NCBI GenBank assembly: GCA_027488375.1
Contig: JAIYBW010000004.1
Location: 620,001-684,000, forward strand
DNA length: 64,000 nucleotides
Source: Pseudomonadota bacterium
Lineage (GTDB): Bacteria > Bdellovibrionota > Bacteriovoracia > Bacteriovoracales > Bacteriovoracaceae
Direction of reading: 5' to 3'
Part shown: positions 57,171 through 64,000 of the stretch, one piece after another
Position numbering within the stretch: position 1 is the stretch's first letter
Layout: each line of letters starts with the position of its first letter
Position numbers and translations under genes: made by a program
The notes under the pieces: model-generated
Databases searched by the model: none
What the model saw: the letters and a program-made list of their open reading frames with translations, nothing else
Told to the model about the DNA's origin: nothing

Positions 57171-59882
57171 ATGAAAAAATCAATTCATTCTGCTTTATTT
57201 TTTAGCACATTCTTATCTTTGGCCTACGCTGGTAGCGAAGAGGAGTGCCGCAAGAGGGCCGAAACTCTTCTTTATCAAAAAGGCTTTGTGAATGAAAATG
57301 TCTGCTTAAATTTGAGTCACTATCCCAATATTTCAGTCAACCACGATTTTGGAAACATCATCGCTGGACAGCCAGATAAAGCAGTTCCCTTTAAATACCT
57401 TGATTCAATGAGTGCTCTGGGAAATCTGATGCATGAAATGGCTTCAGGTGATAAGTCTTCGTATACAGAAGTCATTGGCTATACTGACGGTCAGAAAGCC
57501 TCATTCTCAATCTATGACTCTCAATTCACAACAGGTAATGAGACACTGACTAAACCTAAAGAAGTCGACGACTATGATTCGCAAGTATCTAAAAAAATCA
57601 CTGTTACAAATAGAAAGAAATTAAATCAAAAAGCCTATGCGGACATACTTAAATCAATAACTGACGAAGCCAGCAAAAAAGCGATTGAAGAAGCCTATAA
57701 AAACATTCCTGCAGAGGCCAATGGAGATCGTTATCTTGAATTTCATAAATATACCAACGGCTCACTCTCTCCAGTGGGAGCTTCAGGCCACTTCTCAGAT
57801 ATGATGAGGAATTATCTCCTCTCTATCGATCGGGGACAGAAGTTTTGTGAAAAGTTATCAGGTGAACAGCAGACTCAATGCCAAACGAATATCAAGGGTA
57901 TCATTTCACCTAACCTTATAAAAAATAGACCCCTTCTCAAAGGTGATAATGTTAACGGGACGTGCGACGATCGCCGAGGGGTGGAGTATCGATTTAATTT
58001 CAAAGATGACCATGACACTGACGAAGGATCTATCCCTGGTGAATTTTCTCCAAACTTTAAAATCCCAGGACGAGATCTTCAAAATAAAATGCAAGTGGCG
58101 GCCAGCCTCGATTTCATAAACAAATTAAGTAAAGACCCTTCTTTTGGTCCACTTGACTCAAGTGTGGAGGATATTTTCAAAGATCCAAATCTCTATGATG
58201 TTGAAAAAGACAGAGAGCGTTTTAGAAAATTGATGGCCGGAACAGGTTGTGAAAATAATGATTACCAAATAGATAACTTAAGACGCGCTTATTGGTCCAT
58301 CAATCTAAAAGCTTCAGAGCTTAAGAGCAATACTGAAATCAATAGTAGGCTTGAAAGTAGAGCAGAAGATAAACAAATTTTTAATGCCATTTTATCTGGT
58401 GATTATCGAACCCTCTCATCTTCACCAAAAGCGCAACAATACCTTAGGCTCGCTAGTCTCCCCTTTAATGATAGCAACGGTTACATCTCCCAACTTCAAA
58501 AAATATATGGGAAAACTGAAAAAGAAATTAATCAAGAATACGCCAAATACGGAGATGATCCCCGTAAAATGCATGAAAAAGATCTAGTGCTTAAAATTTC
58601 AAGTACCGTGAATGAAAAAGTAGCACCTGAAGAAGTTTCTATGCTGGATAAAAACTCAAGCCAATATGATCCACTCGCTATGGAAATGATTATGCTCATG
58701 AGGACTGCAGTTATTGGAAAATATCCGTACAATGGGCAATCAGAAAAGAAAGTCGGAATTAAACTTGATGAACTTAAAAATAATCCAGATCCAAGGATTG
58801 CTTTAAAAAATCATGTTGTTCTTAAGTATAACACTGATATTTTGATCAATATTGGAGACTCATCACAAGTTCAATTCATGGACGGCTTTGAGGGCGACAA
58901 TAAAATCACCAAAAAATACTTAAAAGCGACAAATAAATTAATAGAAAATAAGCCCACCAATCTTTTCCCAGCATCTCCGGCCGACCCGATGGCCATCGCT
59001 TATACTCAAACAGATATTAATGCTTGCAACTCCTCTGCTGCAGCCATTCTTGAAAGTATTCAAAATGGTGAGGGCCAGTCAATGTTAAGATCAAACCAGG
59101 CAAAGGGGACGAAAATTTATTTGGGAGCCGATCAAGTCAATGAAGTCAACATCCAGGAAATGACAGAGGATGATCTTTATAAACAGATGGGAGCTAAAAC
59201 GGCAAAAAACTTCATCAAAGATGGTAAAGGCCATGGGTGGATCTGCCAAGAATGCGGTAGTGGGCTTCATGTTAATATCGAGGATGGCAGTGTTCAATCT
59301 GTCTCTCGCTTTCGCGCCGAAGGGAATCAAAAAACAGAGATTGGCAATTTAGCGAACAAGACAGTCTTTGAAAATAAGCAAAACAATTTAACCCTTGCAT
59401 CGATGCAAAACTTAAAGATCTATGAGATTCCAAACTGTGCAGGTTGTAACTGTTTAAAGCAACAATCCATTTCAAACTTAGATGAATACCTGAAAAACAA
59501 CGCTCAAATTCATCAGATGGTTCAAAAAGAAAATGGGATTTCCAAAATTGTAAAAGACAAAAATACTTTTGAAGTTTCAAGTAATGAGTCTTGTATCTTT
59601 GTTCCACCAGTTCCCCACTCTTGTAATTTTGATCCGACTGGAGATAGTAAAGAGAAAAATAAAGAACCAAAGATCTGGAAGCATTTCTACTGTAAGCTAG
59701 AAGAGAAGCTAAAAGAAAAGACAGGAACAAAAACGACTCAAAAGTCACTTGATGAAATCAATAATATTTGTTCAAAGAAAACCTTTCCCTCATCTGAGGA
59801 TGCCTGTGGTCTCAAGCTCATCGAATCTGAGGTGAAGAGTCCTCAAGAAAGCGGAGTTGGGAGCAAAGTAAAAGCAGAATAA
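57171..59882 (+). CDS. Large secreted protein of unknown function (903 residues)
   Basis: The ATG at 57171 follows GAGAGGGAG and opens a signal peptide (~1-20); an in-frame start at 57138 lacks one. The protein is hydrophilic with scattered cysteines, including a cluster CxxCxC (NCAGCNC) at ~770 and GWICQECG at ~700. No repeats, catalytic motif or known domain are visible. NACNSSAAAIL (~630) begins a segment reminiscent of papain-like folds, but no His/Asn partners could be assigned. Periplasmic or extracellular. Confidence 0.7.
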   Translation: MKKSIHSALFFSTFLSLAYAGSEEECRKRAETLLYQKGFVNENVCLNLSHYPNISVNHDFGNIIAGQPDKAVPFKYLDSMSALGNLMHEMASGDKSSYTEVIGYTDGQKASFSIYDSQFTTGNETLTKPKEVDDYDSQVSKKITVTNRKKLNQKAYADILKSITDEASKKAIEEAYKNIPAEANGDRYLEFHKYTNGSLSPVGASGHFSDMMRNYLLSIDRGQKFCEKLSGEQQTQCQTNIKGIISPNLIKNRPLLKGDNVNGTCDDRRGVEYRFNFKDDHDTDEGSIPGEFSPNFKIPGRDLQNKMQVAASLDFINKLSKDPSFGPLDSSVEDIFKDPNLYDVEKDRERFRKLMAGTGCENNDYQIDNLRRAYWSINLKASELKSNTEINSRLESRAEDKQIFNAILSGDYRTLSSSPKAQQYLRLASLPFNDSNGYISQLQKIYGKTEKEINQEYAKYGDDPRKMHEKDLVLKISSTVNEKVAPEEVSMLDKNSSQYDPLAMEMIMLMRTAVIGKYPYNGQSEKKVGIKLDELKNNPDPRIALKNHVVLKYNTDILINIGDSSQVQFMDGFEGDNKITKKYLKATNKLIENKPTNLFPASPADPMAIAYTQTDINACNSSAAAILESIQNGEGQSMLRSNQAKGTKIYLGADQVNEVNIQEMTEDDLYKQMGAKTAKNFIKDGKGHGWICQECGSGLHVNIEDGSVQSVSRFRAEGNQKTEIGNLANKTVFENKQNNLTLASMQNLKIYEIPNCAGCNCLKQQSISNLDEYLKNNAQIHQMVQKENGISKIVKDKNTFEVSSNESCIFVPPVPHSCNFDPTGDSKEKNKEPKIWKHFYCKLEEKLKEKTGTKTTQKSLDEINNICSKKTFPSSEDACGLKLIESEVKSPQESGVGSKVKAE

Positions 59883-59888
59883 AAGATT

Positions 59889-61241
59889 ATGCTGATTACA
59901 ATATTCAAAATCCCACTTTTGCGGCTGAAATACCGTTTTCTCCCAAATTCTGGTCAAAAATTTTGGCAACAAGAACTCTTAAACTCACAAGGGTTGAGTG
60001 CTAAGATTGGTCAGGTCCTCACCCAGGGGAAGCAGACAGAAATGCCCAAGGCCTCTATAAAAAAAGCGAAGGCCGAGAAGTTATTTTATGATCATTTCAA
60101 AACAGAAATTAAATTCTCGGAAGAAGCCCTCGCGGCCTCAATTGGGCAAGTTTTCTTAGGTCAGGTTGAAGACAAATCTGTCGCAGTCAAAATACTCCAC
60201 CCCAATATAAAAAAGACCATTAAGAATGAAATAAATAATGTGTTACTTCTTGGTAAGTATTATGGAAAGCTCAAAGGATTTGAATTTAAATCAAATATTT
60301 TTGAGATCTTTTTAAGAGAAGTTTTTGAACAAGAGACAGATCTTGAAAGAGAAGCAGATTTTCAAGAAAAATTTTACCGCATATTTTCTGAAAGCCAAAC
60401 TATAACCATCCCAGCGGTTTACAGAAATTATTCAAACAAAGATCTTCTCACCCAAGATAATAAAACTTGTGTACTAGCACGAGATCTGAAAGAGATTGAA
60501 AACTTTCACATTTTTAACTTTTTCTTTGAAGCTCTTTTCAATCACGGAATTCTGCACGGTGATTTAAATGATCGGAACTGGGGTATAAATGATCGAGATC
60601 AAGTTGTGGTCTATGATTATGGTTGCTCCCATATCATTTCGTCGCGAAGAATTAATGGACTTATCAAATTAATAAAGAATGAAGATCTTGTGAATGCTTT
60701 TAAAGAATTTGGCGTGAGACTTGAGGCAACTCACTTTAAAGGTAAAGAGCAAGAATTAAGAGACGGACTTTTCTCTCCCCTCTTTGATCATTTCATAGCT
60801 CCAGATCTCGCCTACTCAGAAAATCTCAAAAATAAGTTTGGTGATGAAATCAAAAAATTAAGAGAATTTTCTGATCCCTGGGTTTTACTTCTCATGAGAA
60901 GTCTCTTTTCATTAATTAGAGTTTATCAAGATCGTAAAATTTCTATCCCACTTAATACTTTATTAATCCCCTATTTAGAATCTAAGGCTCATTCTATGTC
61001 ATCAACACAAATCCATATTCAAGTCACGGAAGGAAACCAAGAGGTCGTTTCTTTACGCCTACCCATGACGGCACTTGAAAATCTCTCTGATCTTATGCCA
61101 GATAAAGTGGCCCAAAAGATTCATGAACAAGGCCTGGACTTAGCTCAGATTTCTGAAAACGTGGTGGCGAGCGGCTTTAAACCTCAGGATCTGTTTAAAA
61201 TGGAAATGAATAACAGAAGCTATAGAGTTTGGATTGCGTGA
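59889..61241 (+). CDS. ABC1/UbiB/AarF-family atypical kinase
   Basis: The 450-residue protein has the ABC1 signatures: KIGQ in LSAKIGQVLTQG, the Ala-rich loop AASIGQV, catalytic lysine in VAVKIL, LEREADF, the catalytic loop HGDLNDRNWG and DYG in place of DFG. UbiB relatives use ATP for coenzyme Q synthesis or lipid homeostasis. The last ~90 residues are not kinase-like. No ubiquinone gene is adjacent, and it starts 6 bp after the large secreted-protein gene, an unexpected partner. Confidence 0.83.
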   Translation: MLITIFKIPLLRLKYRFLPNSGQKFWQQELLNSQGLSAKIGQVLTQGKQTEMPKASIKKAKAEKLFYDHFKTEIKFSEEALAASIGQVFLGQVEDKSVAVKILHPNIKKTIKNEINNVLLLGKYYGKLKGFEFKSNIFEIFLREVFEQETDLEREADFQEKFYRIFSESQTITIPAVYRNYSNKDLLTQDNKTCVLARDLKEIENFHIFNFFFEALFNHGILHGDLNDRNWGINDRDQVVVYDYGCSHIISSRRINGLIKLIKNEDLVNAFKEFGVRLEATHFKGKEQELRDGLFSPLFDHFIAPDLAYSENLKNKFGDEIKKLREFSDPWVLLLMRSLFSLIRVYQDRKISIPLNTLLIPYLESKAHSMSSTQIHIQVTEGNQEVVSLRLPMTALENLSDLMPDKVAQKIHEQGLDLAQISENVVASGFKPQDLFKMEMNNRSYRVWIA

Positions 61242-61723
61242 CATAGACTCGGCTCATGCAATCTGACTTGTGACTCAATTAATTCATAAACAAGTTCAAC
61301 CATTTCAGCAAACTCTTCTTCATTCTCATCAGTAATGGGAAGATAAGGATCTTTAAATACATCAATGTCTGGTAAGTATTTGAGGGTCATTAAAACTTTC
61401 GCCATATGAACTGATTCGTGAACAATAATAGAAGGCTCTTTTCGAATACGCTTAAGATTTAAAAAAACAAACCATTTTCCTTGATGAATATTTGTGAGAC
61501 CAGCAATGAAGGCACTCGTGTCTGAATCGATCTTCTTGGCAGCATCATTCTTTTGTAATCCTGCCACTTCTTCTGTTTGAAGGTGATCAAAAAGGGCGAT
61601 CGAATTCTCACCCAGAATAAGATCAAACCCCAGAGGGATTTTAACAGATAAACTCTTATCGCATGAAGCAGAGCTGGTTAAGCTTGTTATCATGAAGGCG
61701 ATGGCCAATAGATACTTTTTCAA
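61220..61723 (-). CDS. Small secreted protein with HExxH motif
   Basis: A signal peptide (~1-20) ends near a cysteine at 21. The 167-residue protein contains His102-Glu-Ser-Val-His106 within a helix after KWFVFLNLKRI, followed by an acidic helix (ENEEEFAEMVELVYELIE) that could give a third metal ligand. A minimal zinc protease is possible, but no family is recognised. It follows the metallophosphoesterase with a 1-bp gap. Confidence 0.6.
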   Translation of the reverse strand: MKKYLLAIAFMITSLTSSASCDKSLSVKIPLGFDLILGENSIALFDHLQTEEVAGLQKNDAAKKIDSDTSAFIAGLTNIHQGKWFVFLNLKRIRKEPSIIVHESVHMAKVLMTLKYLPDIDVFKDPYLPITDENEEEFAEMVELVYELIESQVRLHEPSLCHAIQTL

Positions 61724-61724
61724 T

Positions 61725-62675
61725 TTATTCTCCCGATTTATCTTTCAAAACAATAACTTTGCCTTTCGATTCAATCTTTTGAGGCAAAGTCATGTGGTCT
61801 ATTTTTTGTGTATAATCAGGGGCAGATAAAGCATAGATTTCAAATGAGTTCTCATTAAATTCAATCATTGTTATAGCCCGTGGGGATCTTGTCGTTGAAC
61901 CAATGAGTTTTTCAGCTCCGGCCCCCAAGCAAGATTGAGAAATGAAATGAATGCCTTCGTAGTGACCTGGATAGTACGCATGATGATGACCAGTCAGATA
62001 GAACTGAACTTTTTGTTTTTTTAATAATTCAAATAGCTGCTGATCAAAAAAGGATTCTTTAGGATTACTTTGGTTAAATTGAAACATAGGAACATGAGTG
62101 AAAACGACTTTATATTTTTTCTCATGGTGCTTTCTTAGTTCCATATCTAAAAAATTCAATTGCTCCAGACCAAGAGGGCCAACCAGAGTACTATCAATGG
62201 AGAGGAAAAGAATATCATCGAAGCTAAATGAGTAATAGACCGGGTAATGGGAGTCATCGGAAAATTCTAAATTTGGTTTATACTTCAACCACTCTTGAGT
62301 AAAAATCTCTCTTTCATTTTTAAATTTCGGGTAACCAGACCCATCATGATTTCCAACAGTCACAGCAAAAGGTAAACCATAATTTTTAAGGGGTATTGTG
62401 ACTGCTTCATGAAATGCATTCCACATCGCCCGGTAATCAAGTCCAGCTTTTTGACCGGCCACCATGTCGCCAGTTCCTAACACAATATCTGGTCTAAGCT
62501 CGTTGAGCTTTGAAATGGCTTTTTTGACATCTACGCCATAGCTGGTTGATCCATAGGAATTATTAAAATCTGATATAACCGCGACACGCTTTACAGGTGT
62601 CTGACCCCAAAGAGAGAGGGAGAGAAATAGAAAAAGCCCCAATAATTTCATGGGGCCATTTATACTCATCTTCAT
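61725..62675 (-). CDS. Secreted calcineurin-like metallophosphoesterase
   Basis: A signal peptide follows MK near residue 9 (LLGLFLFLSLSLWG). The metal-site blocks are VAVISDFNNSYG, GTGDMVAG, VTVGNHDGSG, FTHVPMFQF and TGHHHAYYPGHY. The first block has Asn where most members have His (DxH), a variant of this superfamily that may change metal use. Periplasmic or surface phosphodiester or phosphomonoester hydrolysis is expected; the substrate is unknown. Confidence 0.85.
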   Translation of the reverse strand: MKMSINGPMKLLGLFLFLSLSLWGQTPVKRVAVISDFNNSYGSTSYGVDVKKAISKLNELRPDIVLGTGDMVAGQKAGLDYRAMWNAFHEAVTIPLKNYGLPFAVTVGNHDGSGYPKFKNEREIFTQEWLKYKPNLEFSDDSHYPVYYSFSFDDILFLSIDSTLVGPLGLEQLNFLDMELRKHHEKKYKVVFTHVPMFQFNQSNPKESFFDQQLFELLKKQKVQFYLTGHHHAYYPGHYEGIHFISQSCLGAGAEKLIGSTTRSPRAITMIEFNENSFEIYALSAPDYTQKIDHMTLPQKIESKGKVIVLKDKSGE

Positions 62676-62721
62676 TCTTCAGGAGAATAGATTTAGAGAG
62701 GAGTGAATTTTTTACATAAGG

Positions 62722-63153
62722 CTAAAAGCTTGAATTAACTTTATTCCAGCCAGAGAGGTGTCCCAGTAGAACGAAACTGAGTCCACCTAGGACCGCAAGC
62801 ATTTGGTGATCCCAAATCCCGTAGATCGTGAGAACAAGCCCAAATAACTGAGTCAACATATTAACAGGTTGAGTATGGAGCATTCCTATTTTACCCCATG
62901 TGGTTTGAGCAAAAGCCTCTACATCCAGATTCATGACTGTAATAAAACCGAGCATACGACCCAAAAGAAAAGCGCCAAGGCCCAGCTGCCAATTGTGATT
63001 CCAAAGAAAATAAATGGACCAAATCATTCCAACACTATCTAAAAATAAATATCTGGGGTGGAAATGCATGACTGAATAGGACTGAAAGTTGGTCAGTCCT
63101 GGTTTAACTGCTATTTTTTGAAATGTTTCTTGGTGAAAAATATTTTGCGTCAT
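62722..63153 (-). CDS. Small membrane protein of unknown function
   Basis: The 143-residue protein has four hydrophobic segments (~38-52, 56-74, 96-112, 117-132) after a polar N-terminus rich in Gln and His. GGAGG precedes the ATG. No family is recognised. It lies 46 bp upstream of the metallophosphoesterase in the same direction and may share its transcript. Confidence 0.6.
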   Translation of the reverse strand: MTQNIFHQETFQKIAVKPGLTNFQSYSVMHFHPRYLFLDSVGMIWSIYFLWNHNWQLGLGAFLLGRMLGFITVMNLDVEAFAQTTWGKIGMLHTQPVNMLTQLFGLVLTIYGIWDHQMLAVLGGLSFVLLGHLSGWNKVNSSF

Positions 63154-63316
63154 CTTAAACCTCCATTTTCAAATTCCTATTTTAATTTCAGCAAATCATA
63201 AGCCATCTTATCCGAGTTAAAAGCTCGAGATAGAGTTCAATTTTCCTGATTGAGAATCTTGCGTATTGATGGAAAAATTAAGTACTTAGAATTTAATACA
63301 AAATGATGGAGATCTA

Positions 63317-64000
63317 ATGAAAGTTGGGATTCCGGCAGAAATTCTGCCTCATGAAAATCGTGTTGCGGCCACACCGAAAACTGTTCAGCGATTAATTAAA
63401 CAAGGTTTTGAAGTTCTGGTTGAAAAAGGAGCAGGCCAAAGAGCGCTTTTTTCAGATAATGATTTTTCAGTGGCCGGCGCCACGATCGTTGATACTCAAT
63501 CACTTTACGAATCATCACAAATCATCTTGAAAGTTCAACCACCGACAAAAGATGAAATTAAATACTTTAAACCTGGCACCATGATCGCCAGTTATCTGTG
63601 GCCAGCACAGAATCAAGATCTCTTGAAAGAACTTGCTGAGAAAAAAATAAATGCAGTCGCGATGGATGCGATCCCAAGAATATCTCGTGCTCAAAAGATG
63701 GATGTTCTCTCCTCTATGGCCAACATCGCTGGCTATCGGGCCGTGCTCGAAAGTGCGAATCACTTCGGAAGATTTCTTAATGGTCAAATTACAGCTGCTG
63801 GAAAAGTTGATCCAGCAAAAGTTCTTGTTATTGGAGCTGGTGTTGCGGGCCTTGCAGCGATTGGAACGGCCAACAGTTTAGGGGCCATCGTTCGCGCTTT
63901 CGACACTCGTAAAGAAGTTCGTGAACAAATACAAAGTATGGGTGCTCAATTTATCACAGTTGAAATTGATGAGGATGGGGCCACTTCATCAGGATATTCA
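63317..64000 (+). CDS. pntA: NAD(P) transhydrogenase subunit alpha (3' end outside window)
   Basis: The ATG follows GGAG; 228 codons are present before the window ends. The sequence matches the NAD(H)-binding domain I of PntA: GIPAEILPHENRVAATPKT at the start, MDAIPRISRAQKMD, SSMANIAGYRAV and the nucleotide-binding VLVIGAGVAGLAAIG. It couples proton import to hydride transfer from NADH to NADP. The PntA start and PRISRAQ block separate it from alanine dehydrogenase. Confidence 0.93.
   Translation, partial: MKVGIPAEILPHENRVAATPKTVQRLIKQGFEVLVEKGAGQRALFSDNDFSVAGATIVDTQSLYESSQIILKVQPPTKDEIKYFKPGTMIASYLWPAQNQDLLKELAEKKINAVAMDAIPRISRAQKMDVLSSMANIAGYRAVLESANHFGRFLNGQITAAGKVDPAKVLVIGAGVAGLAAIGTANSLGAIVRAFDTRKEVREQIQSMGAQFITVEIDEDGATSSGYS

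Noticed and set aside
59272..59748. 158-codon minus-strand frame inside the 903-residue protein gene
   Set aside because: Composition is Leu/Ser/Phe-rich as expected from antisense; no ribosome-binding site.
1..64000. Prophage, insertion sequence, tRNA-linked island or rRNA
   Set aside because: No integrase, transposase, phage structural gene, tRNA-like fold or rRNA segment was recognised in either strand.

Overview
The window is an AT-rich, gene-dense stretch of a Gram-negative bacterial chromosome. Gene content (many secreted hydrolases and proteases, lipoproteins, outer-membrane barrels, a SWIB-domain protein, c-di-GMP signalling, FliA-like promoters) fits a Bdellovibrionota / Bacteriovoracales (Bacteriovorax- or Peredibacter-like) predator. 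This is inferred from gene content only; no rRNA or marker phylogeny was possible. I see no tRNA, rRNA, CRISPR array, IS element or prophage.

Layout. 0-10 kb: a truncated DUF475 membrane protein, a secreted M4-like metalloprotease, CRY-DASH/OsmC, RlmN, then a minus-strand run of Hsp20, universal stress protein, phosphoribosyltransferase, class V aminotransferase, DsbB and DsbA. 10-24 kb: a lipid/glycan region with a fatty-acid-hydroxylase-like protein, an alkaline-ceramidase homologue, a TorF-type porin, a 2787-residue cyclic beta-1,2-glucan synthase, a repeat/poly-Asp lipoprotein, a GH16 glucanase and an SDR. 24-34 kb: an AlkB-like hydroxylase with a membrane partner, zinc-cluster and SWIB proteins, a cytochrome c lipoprotein, HPPD, FecR-domain and phosphodiester-glycosidase proteins, a rhomboid protease, a second Hsp20 and a second GH16. 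34-37.3 kb: a MotB-like/MotA-like/cyclic-nucleotide-binding operon resembling the motor half of Zorya but without its effectors. 37-50 kb: a FabZ-like protein, a six-PAS kinase, an outer-membrane barrel, a MauG-like peroxidase/PepSY/GCS2 ligase/FetAB operon, and membrane and GGDEF proteins. 50-55.6 kb: an apparently complete uracil-catabolism (URC) operon. 55.6-64 kb: a papain-like protease, secreted proteins of unknown function, an ABC1 kinase, a metallophosphoesterase and the start of pntA.

Two themes stand out. First, five sites match the FliA (sigma-28) pattern T[AC]AA-N15/16-[AT]CCGATA. They precede both GH16 genes, the MotAB-like operon, the GGDEF gene and a membrane protein opposite it. 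In both GH16 genes the -10 box lies exactly 7 nt before ATG, predicting leaderless mRNAs. Second, URC1 and URC4 sit with Upp, Udk and a CoA-acylating semialdehyde dehydrogenase, suggesting that pyrimidine bases or nucleosides can be salvaged or burned to acetyl-CoA.
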